A stretch of 64,000 nt of DNA, taken from NCBI GenBank assembly GCA_944989445.1, contig CALYLW010000679.1, positions 309,001 through 373,000 on the forward strand, given 5' to 3'. This document shows positions 1 through 38,180 of the stretch, in pieces. The notes beneath the pieces are model-generated. The model was not told the DNA's origin. It saw nothing but the letters and a program-made list of their open reading frames with translations, and searched no databases. The stretch is from Ampullaceana balthica (Eukaryota > Mollusca > Gastropoda > Lymnaeidae). A program made the position numbers and the translations under genes. The stretch's first letter is position 1, and each line of letters begins with the position of its first letter.

Positions 1-165
1 ATGAGCATACCAAACACAATAAGCATACCAAACACAATGAGCATACCAAACACAATGAGCATACCAAACACAATGAGCATACCAAACACAATGAGCATAC
101 CAAACACAATGAGCATACCAAACACAATAACCATACCAAACACAATGAGCATACCAAACACGACA
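1..165. repeat. 18-bp minisatellite (about 9 copies)
   Basis: Tandem copies of an 18-bp unit reading ATGAGCATACCAAACACA with a few substitutions. The array is cut by the window start. Because 18 is a multiple of 3 it stays open in frame, but the repeated MSIPNT translation is only a consequence of the repeat. Confidence 0.95.
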
Positions 166-591
166 ACCCCAACCAAAATACAAAATTATTTATTTTTTTT
201 TAAATGCAGCCAATTCGATCAGTAGCAAGTAAAATTCAGATAAAGAAATAGAATTGTTGATACAACATGCCAGCAATGGTTAGGCTAGAGAATGATGAGG
301 TTAGCTGGTTCCACAATCACATTTACATGACAATTATCCAAGAAGCAGCAGCAGTTGTGCATTATTGCCCTTGAGGAACGAAATATTTGTGTGTGTGTGT
401 TTTTTTTCAAGGTAGAGAAGAAGAATATGTTTATCAATGAATCATCAATAATATTTAGAACTTCCCTTCAGTTCGTAAAAACATTTTGAAACCGAAATAA
501 ACTAGAGACTTTATGAGACATTTTAAAACATGAAATCTACTTGTTGTTGCTCGCGTATTTCTAAATATACCTGATATAAGAGGGTTTTTTT
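166..591. other. Unassigned AT-rich spacer
   Basis: No coding exon, splice-site pair or clear repeat was recognised apart from a short GT run near 390-400. It probably lies in an early intron of the receptor gene that resumes at 8587. Confidence 0.5.
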
Positions 592-1148
592 TTAATCCCT
601 TATATTAACTTCACCGCCGACTCGTTCGTCGTCCCGTCCGCCCGCGGAAAAACAAAAGTCGAAAATGACCCACTTCCAGTGAAGCCATCGAGCTGAAATT
701 TGGCACACGGGCCCGTGTCACCTAACAATGCATCGTATCAAAATTTCAGATCGATCGAACGTACCGTAATTAAATTAATGCATTTTTAGTTTATCTATAT
801 AAATCACTATTTAGAACGTTTAGTCGTATTATTGTCTGCTAGAGTTTTGACCTAGTTTTAAAGCCAAGGGAGATAATTTGGGTTTCACCACGGGTTGACG
901 CGACCCATCGAAGTACCGGCGTGCTTTTGTTTACATTTTACGTGTCACGATGAGCTCGGTCAAGCGATCGGTGACCAGAATTTTCCCCTCTCCCAGGCCC
1001 CCCCCCCAATAGGGTTATGAAGCAAAGTTAAGTTAAGACAGATTCAGTCTGTAAATGTTTGTCGCGTTTGAAAATAATCAATACTGTTAGTTATGTCTCA
1101 TATATAAGGGATTTATAGTCAAAAACTTTGTTTTTACGGGTTTGTTTT
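592..1148 (+). mobile_element. R1 dispersed element, copy 1
   Basis: About 557 bp. It starts with TTAATCCCTTATATTAAC and ends with AGTCAAAAACTTTG then a TTTTTACGGG tail. The same sequence recurs at 5456-6037 (same strand) and, inverted, at 56881-57341 and 57344-59410 (split). A 13-bp inverted pair (AAATCCCTTATAT / ATATAAGGGATTT) joins the left end to a site about 35 bp inside the right end. No coding capacity is visible, so this is a non-autonomous repeat. Its superfamily is not clear. Confidence 0.8.
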
Positions 1149-1399
1149 ATTTTTTATTTTTTAAATTTTTTATTATTTTTTTTGTTATTGCATTTAATTG
1201 AAAGTAGATGTCCATGCAAGCCTATGTTAATACTGATGATAGCCCAGTTCCTGCATTGAGCTGGTGGACGGTGCTCACCATAAAAACAATGTGTTGACAT
1301 TTTTTGGAAAGTTAAGCATCCGCCCTGCTGTAATTAGATCTTGGAACCTTAGCGGGGCTACTGGAGAGTTGGGGGGGGGTAATTTACCAGCGTAAGTTT

Positions 1400-1637
1400 A
1401 GAACAGGACAATTTATGGTAGAGGGAAATATATAATACAGAACTATCAATGTTATATGGCAATCTGTGGTATTTGACGATATATTCTATAGGGCAATCTA
1501 TGTTATAAAAATATCCATGGTACATGGAAATAAGTAGTATATTGCAATTTGTGGTACAGGACAACCTATAGAATAGAAAAATCTATGGAACAGAGCAATC
1601 TATGGTACTGGACAATCTATGGTTTGGGACAAACCAT
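1400..1637. repeat. Degenerate ~16-bp tandem array
   Basis: Diverged units of the type GGACAATCTATGGTAC. A related stretch (ATGGTATTGGGCAAT) resumes at 8311, on the far side of the 1638-8309 transposon. That suggests the transposon inserted into this array and split it. Confidence 0.6.
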
Positions 1638-1656
1638 TAGCTCGGGTTCTATGTTG
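1638..1656 (+). repeat. Left terminal inverted repeat of Academ-like element
   Basis: TAGCTCGGGTTCTATGTTG, a perfect inverted match to 8291-8309. CAT lies immediately outside at 1635-1637. Confidence 0.8.
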
Positions 1657-2009
1657 ACAAATCATGCATTTTTGTGCTACAAACACCAAACCTGGCACAG
1701 ATGTTCAGTTTTTTATGCTGAATAAAATGTGATATAGGGCCACAGCAAAATTTTGACCAGTTTCTATTTATAGTAACATTAAAAATGGCCGCTTAAAGAA
1801 ATTCATGTAAGGTGACAAACTCATAATTTTTAAGCTACAAACACCAAACTTGGCACACATGTTCAGTTTATAATGCAAATCTAAATGTGAGACAGAAAAT
1901 GCACAAGTTTGTTAAGTTTCTATTTTTATTTACATAAAAATGGCCACAAAAGTAAATTTTGAGTATGATGATAAATTGACCTTACATTTTTTAATCTGGT
2001 TCAATTAGT

Positions 2010-4020
2010 TCAATTTGTGTTAGATGCTTGAACTGGATGTTGTACTGAAAAGTCGTCTCCACAGACACAGCTGCATAAAGCAGTGCATTTTAATCCGGCC
2101 TTGTTGCACTTACAACGCTTGGATCTGCATTCTTTTTTACAAGCACATTTCAACAGTTCACGACAAGTCATAGAGGCTTGTGGCAAAACAGTCCAAAAAG
2201 GCTGCCATTGTCTGTCCATTAACTGCCAACCCCACTCACTTGGATCAGGAAGCACTGGTTGTCGTTCATGTGCCTGGCTCCAAATATGGCCTCCTTGGTA
2301 AATTGCCCGTTTGCAGTGCTGAAACAAGGCCTCACTCGTTGGAGGAATGTTTTCAATTTGGCGGCCAGTCTTTGTAAACAGGTATTTCCTGGCACTGTTG
2401 ACATCATGGCAGTTGCTACCTCTGTCATACAAAAGCGTCACAAAACGCTCCAGAACTGACATGTCATTAGCTGTTAGTTCAAATGGAGCACAACACAGTT
2501 TTTGAAATGTGGCTGTAACATGGTCGCATTTGCTCCAGACCTCCCAAGCTGTCTTCTTGCCGATACCATTAAAACAGCTGACGGTGTCACAACCGGTAAA
2601 ACTGTGAAACAAAGGCAGACACTTGGCTCTGGCAACACCTAAAACTTTGCTTATGTCATGAGCTGCAATGTATCGGAAGTCTTTTCCTGTACCCATGGCA
2701 ATCCATAATTCCAGGTGAGGGTGGCGAGTCATGGCAGCCACAGAAAGAACCACCACATCTGTGTCGACAGTGCGAATCAGAATCCTGCGGCAATGTTCAG
2801 CTGCATGGGCCAGGTGAAGCATCATCCGTGTGTCTGCTTCCTCGTGATTACATGGTGAAAGATTCGTGTGGTCAATGGGTTTATTGGAGATCACATCTGG
2901 ACCTTGAGTGGTAACAATAAGCTTCTGTGATTGTACTGTAAGAAGATATCGTGCTAGGAATGCGAACAACTGGGTCTTGTTCGCATCCACCCGCAAGAAA
3001 CTTCCCCACTGCGATGGTAATACGGTCTCTGGCGTCACACGCTTTCTCTTCTCTAGTCCTCGGCGCTCTCTTGTGAAAGCTTTTAAGCTGTCACTTCGAT
3101 AACAGTCCCACACTACATCTAGACGATGGGAGACATTTTGCAGGGTCTGCATCACATAGGGGATAAACACCTGGTTTGCGTAGTCAGCAAATGTTCTTGC
3201 AGATCCTGGCCTCAACATATTGACAACAGCAGCCCCATCAAGGATGGTCATGTCAGTGACTGTTGGCACTGCTGATGAAGTTTGGAGAGGTTCCAAACAC
3301 TCCAGCAACCCCGACTTGCTTGACACTCTCATTCGTCCTTCACAGGACAGTGATGGAGGAGCCGACTGATTTTCATATGAAAAAAAGTCTGTCAAGCCCC
3401 CATTTCTGGGTTTGGCATGCTACATACAACCTCGAAAAGAGGTAACAGTCACTTTTCAGGGATGAAATCCTATACTGTGGTGCTGATCGCTTCTTTCTTT
3501 TTGCACCAGCGATCAATATGAAATTGTTTCGCTTGATTGGAGCAGAAACTGGCTTGGTCATGTTAACAAGTCTTTCTTGCGTAAATTCGTTGTATTGAGC
3601 TACACCAGTCTTGTGTATATTACTCAAGGTCTTGTGTACAGCAGCATCAACAATGTTGTTATCATGAAGAGTGACTAACTCTGCGCTTTTTTCAAGAAAT
3701 GGGTTGCCAGTTTCCTGTATCACATCCAATAATCTACACACGTCAGCCTTGAATTTTTCTTGGAACCCTTTGTCTTGTTCATGATGCTGGTCTGATTCTT
3801 TGCTGTGTTTTATTTCAAAAGATAACTCTAGGTCTTGAAGAACTCTGGAGACCTCTGGCCCTCCAACCATCCAGCGTCTCAATGTCGAGGGGTTTTCAGT
3901 GAGTCCCACTGCTCCTCCCTCACCTTTGATGATGGCATTGTTTTGCTCATGTGCTTGGTCTAGTGACATTTTTGAGAAGGGGCGAGATGTCTTTTGCAGA
4001 ACGAATCGACCTTGCAACAA
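2010..4020 (-). pseudogene. XPG/FEN1-like nuclease plus CXC tail of the Academ-type gene
   Basis: The upstream part (4020-3373) is a linker in a frame one step off. The 461-residue part (3395-2010) has the acidic residues of an XPG/FEN1 5'-nuclease fold: Asp in ILDG (residue 53), Asp in WDCYRSDSLK (97), the HEEAD cluster (184-188), TVDTDVVVLS (209-218), and FTGCD (266-270) followed by a helix-hairpin-helix NGIGKKTA (276-283). FEN1 shows the same order of acidic motifs ending in a GxDY-GIGPKRA type segment. The C terminus carries a run of Cys in CxCxxxCxxxxCxC spacing, resembling tesmin/TSO1 CXC domains that bind DNA through zinc. Expected role: cleavage during transposition. The frame break near 3405 makes this copy inactive. 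Confidence 0.65.
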
Positions 4021-4026
4021 GTCTTC

Positions 4027-5440
4027 TTAGCACATTGAACTACCACCCTGCAGTTTCTTCATGTCATGAATGTGCACGGAGAGCCATCTCCCATAATTTT
4101 GTTGATCTAGTGCAAAAAACCAAGGCGTTAGCTCTTCTAGAGTTTGAAGATACAGTGTAAAGTTTCCATCTCGCAATGAGGCTACAAACACCAGCAAAAT
4201 CATCTCTAACTGCAGGATCAGTGTCCAGTATTTGAATGTTGGACTTGTTGTGATCATAGACTCTTTCCAGTCCTCAAAGCACAGCACATTCTCTTCCAGT
4301 GCAGCACAAGACAATGAGTACTGTTTATAAGCATGTTTTAACAACATGAAGAGGGCGCATGCAGTCAACTGGTGAGCACGGCGAGTCCTTGTGACATGAC
4401 TTCCAGTAAGGAAAGACTCAGCACATCCAGATGTGGCTACTTTGGCATTAACCAGGGCTTCTACCCACCCACTGTCCTTTAGAAGGGTTCCAACTGTCTT
4501 CAAAAAAGACATTTCAATATGCAGTCCTCCAAGCAACAATGTTATTTTGCTTTCTCCATAAGATTCCGGGCATTTCCACTGAATTTGCTTAGCAATGGCA
4601 AACAAGGGCTGATCAGCAGTGATAACAGGAATCTGTCCAGGGTTGAGAAATTTGACTGCTTGCATCACCAAGTCCATAGCATGCTTCATCATAGCTGGTG
4701 ATTTGGAATTTTCATGGAACAATGGAAGAAGACTAGATATTCCTGGTGTGCGATCCTTTTGTTGACTTTTTGATGCATGGAAGGCCCCCCAGGAAACACA
4801 ATCTGTATCAGCAGAATGCACAGCCTCCATCCACTCAAGCTCCGATGAGATAGCTTGCTTGAGAACGTCTCCAAGGACACCATTTTCCGTGAACCTGCAA
4901 TTATTAGTTTTCTTAACATGTTTTACATTACCACTTTAACAGCTAGTAAGAATACGATTAAGAGAATATAATGTATGTATAAATACACAAACACACTAAA
5001 AAGAAAGAAACTAAACCTCTGACTAGTTCCTGAGTCAGTTGACACACTTGCATTGTGGGGCTGGGCAGGTTCCACTGGCATTTTCAGCAAGAATGGTGGG
5101 ATACTTGTGAAGAAATCTGGTAACTCAGCAGCCGATAATGTTTTACTTATAGCTTCAACTTCTAATTCAGGTGACAGCATTCTCTCAGTTCCTTTGCAAT
5201 GTTCACTAGGATGTTGAAATAGAGATATTGCAGTGCCATGGAATGAATCCTTGGAAGTTGTAGAGCTAGGATTGTGGTCTATATTGTCAACTGCAGCTGT
5301 TGTAAAGAGACCATGTCTAAGTTTCATAGGACACACAACTTTGTCATGTTGGAATTGTCTGCAGGCCTTCGCTGCCAATTCTGATGAAATTTCTAACACT
5401 CTTTTGTATGAAATGCTCAAGCCTAGACTGTGCATGCGTT
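4027..5440 (-). pseudogene. Academ-type gene, middle region with one intron
   Basis: Two exon pieces. The first (about 5440-5015) contains VERMHSLGLSISY, FTTAAVDNIDHN and KDSFHGTAISLFQHPS. The second (4897-4027) contains VSWGAFHASK, then ITADQPLFAIAKQIQWK and LLLGGLHIEMSFLK. The intron between has an acceptor TAATAATTGCAG before 4897 and a donor near 5015. FHGTAISLFQHP and LLGGLHIEM are the strongest landmarks of this protein family. I know it only as a recurrent repeat-derived protein in invertebrate genomes. A TAA near 4024 separates it from the next in-frame stretch. Confidence 0.6.
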
Positions 5441-5455
5441 CAACTAGTTCCTTTT

Positions 5456-5485
5456 TAAATCCCTTATATTAACTTCGCGGCCGTC

Positions 5486-5516
<31 letters not shown>

Positions 5517-6037
5517 CTCTCTCATCATCTCATGGGCTCGGCGGGCGGAAAAACAGAAGTCAAAAATGACCCACTTCCAATGATCCGATCGAACTGAAAT
5601 TTGGCACACGGACCCGTCTTACCTAACAATGCATCGTATCAAAATTTCAGATCGATCGAACGTACCGTAATTAAATTAATGCATTTTTAGTTTATCCTTA
5701 TATGAGGTATGTAATTTTAATTCACGATTTGTTATTGTTTTTTTGCCACGTGAAAGTTTGAGCATTGAGGCGACCCAACGAAACGACGGTGCGCTTTTGT
5801 TTACATTTTACGTGTCACTCTGAGCTCGGTCAAGCGAATCGGTGACCAGACTTTTCCCCTCTCCCCCCACCCACCCCTCCCCCCCCCACCCACCCCTCCC
5901 CCCCCCACTAGGGTTATGATGCAAAGTTGAGTTAAGACAGATTCAGTCTGTAAATGTTTGAATATAATCAATACTTTTAGTTATGTCTCATCTATAAGGG
6001 ATTTATAGTCAAAAACTTTGTTTTTACGGGGTTGTTT
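5456..6037 (+). mobile_element. R1 dispersed element, copy 2, inserted in the transposon gene
   Basis: About 580 bp, the same sequence and orientation as 592-1148, with an added CT-rich and C-rich expansion (5486-5524 and 5864-5910). Reading the minus-strand host gene across it, the left part ends HSQTR and the right part starts KKELVERMHS in a compatible frame. R1 therefore landed inside an exon and the host is the older sequence. Confidence 0.8.
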
Positions 6038-6154
6038 AATTTCTTGTCTGTGAGTGTATTGTTAAACCAACATAGACTGGGACAGGTGGTTCTCTATTTT
6101 TGGAATGTTTATTCGTTGTGGAAGTGTTTGCCCTTGATCTCTTCCCCTCTGTCT

Positions 6155-6700
6155 TCACAGCATTAAAACTTGCAAGCTGGGCAGTGCTGCTTGGTTCTTC
6201 CCTTTGTTTGATGTAATGCTTGGGCCCTGCAATATCATCTGCATCAGAGCCAACAGACTCTCTGGAACGCTTGTGTTCTGAACATCTTCAGTGCATGAAG
6301 CATTAAACCTGGCCTGCAAACTAAATAGGTCCCTGCGTACTATCCTCGCTGCCTTTGCTAGATGTACAGCTTCGTCATCTATGGTTTCAGCATAGGCCTC
6401 TTGTAAGGTAGTGTTTAAACTGTCTGTGAATGTTAACAGAATGTCTCTGCCACTGTTGTGGGCTTGAAGGTCTGGAAAATGTGCTAAAAGCCGTGTTTTC
6501 AGTCTTCTACTGTGTAAACAGCCAGTTTCTATACCAACTTCCTGTAGACGACTAAGGTACATTTTAGAAAGATCAGCCAGTTTTAACACTTTTAAGTTGT
6601 CACCTGTAGATGAATGTTTTACTTCTTCGATGTACTCTGTCAATTCAGCAAAGACCAAAGCTTTTCAAATTTGATCAGATCTCTGATCTGTCCAGTCTAC
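6155..6700 (-). pseudogene. Academ-type gene, helical linker segment
   Basis: Continues the preceding finger segment from the second copy of the 73-bp duplication. It begins PKVDWTDQRSDQI, then an in-frame TGA, then FAELTEYIEE and about 160 further residues of soluble helical-looking sequence. Reading leaves this frame near 6170 and continues in another frame through KTEGKRSR to PVPVYVGLTIHSQT (6050-6160), showing a small indel. No known domain recognised. Confidence 0.55.
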
Positions 6701-6707
6701 TTTAGGC

Positions 6708-6853
6708 TGAGCTTTTCTGTATAGGCTAGTGAGACAGGCAGGGTGGTATTTCAGTTCTTGGGCAATCACATCACCTCGACTGAGCTTTTCTGTATAGGCT
6801 AGTGAGACAGGCAGGGTGGTATTTCAGTTCTTGGGCAATCACATCACCTCGAC
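6708..6853. repeat. 73-bp perfect tandem duplication inside the transposon gene
   Basis: 6708-6780 and 6781-6853 are identical. Since 73 is not a multiple of 3, the second copy shifts the frame and ends the zinc-finger ORF just after YRKAQ. Identity of the copies means the duplication is recent. Confidence 0.95.
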
Positions 6854-7400
6854 TTAATTTTGCCAAAAGGTGGCTGTCTTGAAGAATCAGAGCACAGTTC
6901 CTAATACTTTCATCCAGCTTAAAAGTAGAAGCATGTCTAAGATCCTTTGCTGGTGCTTTCTTACCACACAAAAAACAACTGAGATCCTTAACAACTACTC
7001 CATCTCCAGATGATCTCTGTTCCCTGCGAGTAACTTTTTTAGCAGGTACACTTTCCTCACCTGGGTCGCAAGATGCAAGTTTTCTCTTCAGTTTTGTTGT
7101 ATTATATTTTAAACGACATGACAAATGAAATGAAGCTTTCTTTTTCATGAATGTTTCCTCAACACCATCTCCATCATCAAGTCTAGTTAAAAAGCCAGGT
7201 GACAGTGCGCCACATTCACCAAACTTAGTCAGATTTTCAGCCAAAGTCACATATGTAGATCCTTGATTTGTTTGTCTGGCATTAGCGGGACACTGTAATT
7301 TTTCTTTGGTATTTTTCTGACAAAGCGCACACATATCCCAGTTAGTGGGTTGAAAACTAGCAGCATCTTGGTTTTCATGGCTTACATTATGATTATCCAT
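6771..7400 (-). pseudogene. N-terminal paired zinc-finger segment of the Academ-type gene
   Basis: About 209 residues starting with MDNHNVSH. Two repeats of a CxxC ... HxxC pattern are visible: CALC with FHLSC, then CFLC with YHPAC. Together they could bind two zinc ions. A basic KLKRK stretch follows the first pair. The frame closes shortly after the second HxxC because of the 73-bp duplication. The ATG at 7400 lies about 890 bp inside the right terminal repeat, which fits a first coding exon. Confidence 0.7.
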
Positions 7401-8290
7401 GGCTGAATAAAAAGTGGCTGCACAATTTAAAAGAAAGAGAAAAATAAATGTTTAAACAATTTCAAAAATCTCATAGACAGCAATCCAAAATTTATACTGC
7501 AGTTTAGATGCTATGACGAATGATAATGAAATAGGAAAATTTAATGCATGCATAAACCTGACCTTATATAAAGTTAACAAAGATGGAGCACCTAAAAGGC
7601 TAAAAGGCCTAACAGAACAGCCTGTACATCAACAAGCTCCTATAACTACTACATACTACTACTACTACTATTAAAGTATTATGATTATCACTACCAGTTT
7701 GTTGGGTTTTTTTTTAATGAATGTGATTACTGATCCAATATAAATTATCCGCATCCTATATTATATTATCATTATCTAACAAAAATGAATGAAAGCACTT
7801 TTGCAGCAAAATAAAAGCTAGTACTTACCCAAATCAATCATCAATCATGAATCTTTGCCTTTTCGGAGTTTCCCAAGACTCAAGACACTTTCACTTTCTG
7901 TTTGTGTTCGGCCATCTTGCGATTCAGTTTGTGCCGCACAGAACTCTCGCACTGAAGGCTTTATTTTAATTCTAAAAGTATGTGTACTCGGTAACCAATA
8001 AAATAATCAAATAGGACAAATCTTTTAGTTAATTTTGGTATAAAAAAGGAATTATTTTTTCTATGTTTACTGCTTTAGAAAACGTGTTGCAATATTTGAG
8101 TTGGAAATAAATAAATAAATAAATTCCTACGCGTCTTCAAATAGTCCCTACGCTTTATGTTAATTTACGTTAAAAAAAACAAAGATTTGTTTTGGCTCTG
8201 TTTCTAAAATTAAAATATTATTATTTGTGAACACATTTTAACTCATGTCATGTTTGTAGCATGATGATGCACGATCTATACCTATCAATG
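7401..8290. other. 5' flank of the transposon gene, no other feature seen
   Basis: AT-rich sequence between the minus-strand ATG at 7400 and the right terminal repeat. It must hold the element's promoter and leader if it was ever autonomous, but no convincing core-promoter motif stands out. A short TACTAC run lies at 7645-7665. Confidence 0.5.
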
Positions 8291-8309
8291 CAACATAGAA
8301 CCCGAGCTA
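8291..8309 (-). repeat. Right terminal inverted repeat of Academ-like element
   Basis: CAACATAGAACCCGAGCTA, the reverse complement of 1638-1656. CAT follows at 8310-8312, matching the base triplet outside the left end. Confidence 0.8.
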
Positions 8310-8586
8310 CATGGTATTGGGCAATTTTTATGTCTTTGTCAACCAACTCCAGATGAGTTTTTTGTGTGGAGAACGGGCATTAAAAGTGTCAGCTTGCCAT
8401 GTCCTTTCTTTGCCATTATGACTTTCTTTGGCTTGAAGTGAAGGCTGAATTTTGGAAGTCCCTCAAGCAGAAGCCAGTCAAAGAGACACTGGAGACATAT
8501 TACCTTACTTGTAAACTTTATTTTTTTACATACACAAAAATATGATTTACTATGAGGACTGACCGAAACTCTGACCTTATTTTCAG

Positions 8587-36053
<27,467 letters not shown>

Positions 36054-38180
36054 TCAAATTTGTCGATGGAATTGAAATTGGAATATTTGGGGGAAAAAAG
36101 AAAAATTTCTTTACAAATTATGCAGTTGAAAGCTATAAATAACTTTTCTGAAAAAACAAACAACTGAGATCTGTTGTATTTACAATCTCAAATAGCTTCA
36201 TCGTTGTATTGTTGATGGCTTTACTTGCCAGCGTGGCTTCAGTTCTGGTTGTTGCTGTAGTGATTTGTTTTTTTTTCACAGCTTATTGTATGAGGGGGAA
36301 ATTGCATTACCATTAATTGTAAAGAAAGTTAATTTTGTCGGTTTATTTTGTAAAAATTTGTTCGTTATTTACAAAATATAGTTTCACTAATAGCTCAATG
36401 GTAGAAAGATTTTTTTAAATAGCTACGCCATGTGAAGCAAAAAATATTTGTTAATGTCAGAATTTGCCGCTTGAAAAATTTTTCTAAACACAAAACTTAC
36501 TCCTTAAAACTACATAATAATAATAGAAAAATACTCTTGCATTTTGCAGATGATGTTAATTTAAAATGCAAACAAATTGTGCATTTTAGAAATAAAAATA
36601 ATTACTCCATGGTTTAGTCCAATTTCATCATTTAACCATAAAATAACATTTTTGTTTTTATATTTTAAGTCATTACAAGAATACTCATCTTGTATTAGCC
36701 CAAATGAAAATTTATTCCTCTCTATGTTTCAAACAATAAGTCACTATATATCAAAATGTATGCCAATTTATTTGCTTCTCCACTCAATTTCAATATATAA
36801 ATTAATACCTGTAAAAGACATGATTATATTTTTACAAAGATCAACTTTCAGTTTTATTTTAATATTTTTTATGTTTGCTATCATGGAAGTATTTAAAGCA
36901 GATACTTCCACACAAAAAAAACTTGAGTCATCCCCTTCTTTTAAATTAAAAATAATTTAAAACTCTTCACACTTTTCAAGATTTAAATAGTGCATTGTTT
37001 TATTTTATAAAGAAATTATTAGAGTGAATGTCATCCACTTGATAAATTTGACCAGCAATGTCAACAGACCATTATACCATTGGATTGATTTAGCTCCCCT
37101 TGGCTATGTTCCCTGACAAAAATTACTTCAGTTTTATGAAGAGCTAAATGTTTGAAGTGAAATAGACAATAACACAATTAATTGCTGTTTTAAACCTTAA
37201 TGCGACAGTGCATCTGGCCCATTTTCTTATTTTTGTTTTACCACTTTCTGACCCATTATTATCTTTTCAAAAACTATTTTGTGATTTTACTATGATACAT
37301 AAAAACGGGTGTAGGTAAGTAGCTTTTTGTGTCGTGTACAGTAATACAGTTGAGTAATTGTAGATTAAGACTTATTGAATCAAGAACAACGCCAGTTACT
37401 TTTTAAGCCAGTTTGTTTTCTTTGATTCACTGTTATAAGTACTACAAGCCAGGCTGTCAAGTTTTACGTATTATTTAACTCAAAATAATTTTGCCTTTTT
37501 AAAATAAAAAAAAATTCCTTAATACAAGAAACTATGTGTGCAAAGATAGAAAGACCTTGCAGTTAATAACTGGCATGTTTATGAGAGTTTAAACGTGATT
37601 GCAGCTTTATCCTCTTTTAAAAAATCATTTATTTTCCCCATTTGACTGTCTAAATGATTATATTTTTGTGTGACTTTCTTAAAAATAATCAGGTAATTTT
37701 TTTCTTCTTCAATTTTTACCAGTATTTTTTCAAATGATTAAAAGATTGTCAGACCTGCAATCTCATGTATCTGATTGTTGAAATATTGTTGTGTTTTATT
37801 GGCCCTCAATTTTACAGTATTAAATTTTTTCGCTATAGATGTTTAACCCTTTTTTATTCTTTGATTCTAGGTAACTTTGATATTGCTTGTAAATGTTTTT
37901 TTCATGTCATAGACAATTTTTATTCAACTATACTAACTGTGTACACAGAATTTGAAAATAAAAAAATGTTTGTTACAATAAATGTTGTACACACACTGAT
38001 CAATGTTCAGTAAAAGTTCTTATCACCAATGTTGCTGTAATACATATTTTAATAACAGAATCATGAGGGAGTCATGGGAAGATTTCCCAATTCAAAATCT
38101 TATATAAAGTTCTAACAATTAATTGCCCTGGTCTTGTACAATAGTAAATGTATTATTAGGTGGAAAATAAATTTAAGAAT
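36054..38180 (+). other. Probable receptor 3' UTR
   Basis: AT-rich sequence after the stop codon. AATAAA hexamers at 37977-37982 and 38166-38171, the second followed by TGTGTTGTAATTATATTTG, are plausible polyadenylation signals. The true end cannot be fixed from sequence. Confidence 0.4.

Larger units (their letters stand above)
2010..7400 (-). pseudogene. Academ-type transposase/XPG-nuclease gene, disabled
   Basis: A single minus-strand gene read from 7400 to 2010. In order it encodes an N-terminal zinc-finger region (7400-6709), a helical linker (6700-6155), a middle region starting around VGLTIHSQT (6100-4027), a further linker (4020-3373), the XPG-like nuclease and a Cys-rich tail (3395-2010). 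One spliced intron is still recognisable (donor after 5015, acceptor before 4897); across it the reading joins as SQRFTENGV. Breaks: a 73-bp tandem duplication at 6708-6853 shifts the frame, an in-frame TGA lies near 6668, a frameshift near 6170, the R1 insertion at 5456-6037, an in-frame TAA near 4024 and a frameshift near 3405. The intact domain signatures point to a fairly recent death. Confidence 0.75.
1638..8309 (-). mobile_element. Academ-like DNA transposon, 6.7 kb, with TIRs
   Basis: A perfect 19-bp inverted repeat, TAGCTCGGGTTCTATGTTG, lies at 1638-1656 and inverted at 8291-8309. The trinucleotide CAT is directly outside both ends (1635-1637 and 8310-8312), a likely 3-bp target duplication. 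The only gene inside (2010-7400, minus) has paired CxxC/HxxC fingers, an XPG-like nuclease and a CXC domain. Academ elements are known for an XPG nuclease, Cys-rich fingers and 3-4 bp target duplications, so placement there is reasonable, though it rests on domain content and not on alignment. The copy is defective: it contains an R1 insertion, a 73-bp duplication, stops and frameshifts. Confidence 0.65.

Noticed and set aside
1..225. 74-codon frame starting at base 1
   Set aside because: A translation of the 18-bp minisatellite followed by a T-run; no coding features.
36432..36960. Frames of 61 and 127 codons after the receptor stop
   Set aside because: AT-rich 3' UTR sequence with biased Phe/Ile/Lys composition and no recognisable features.
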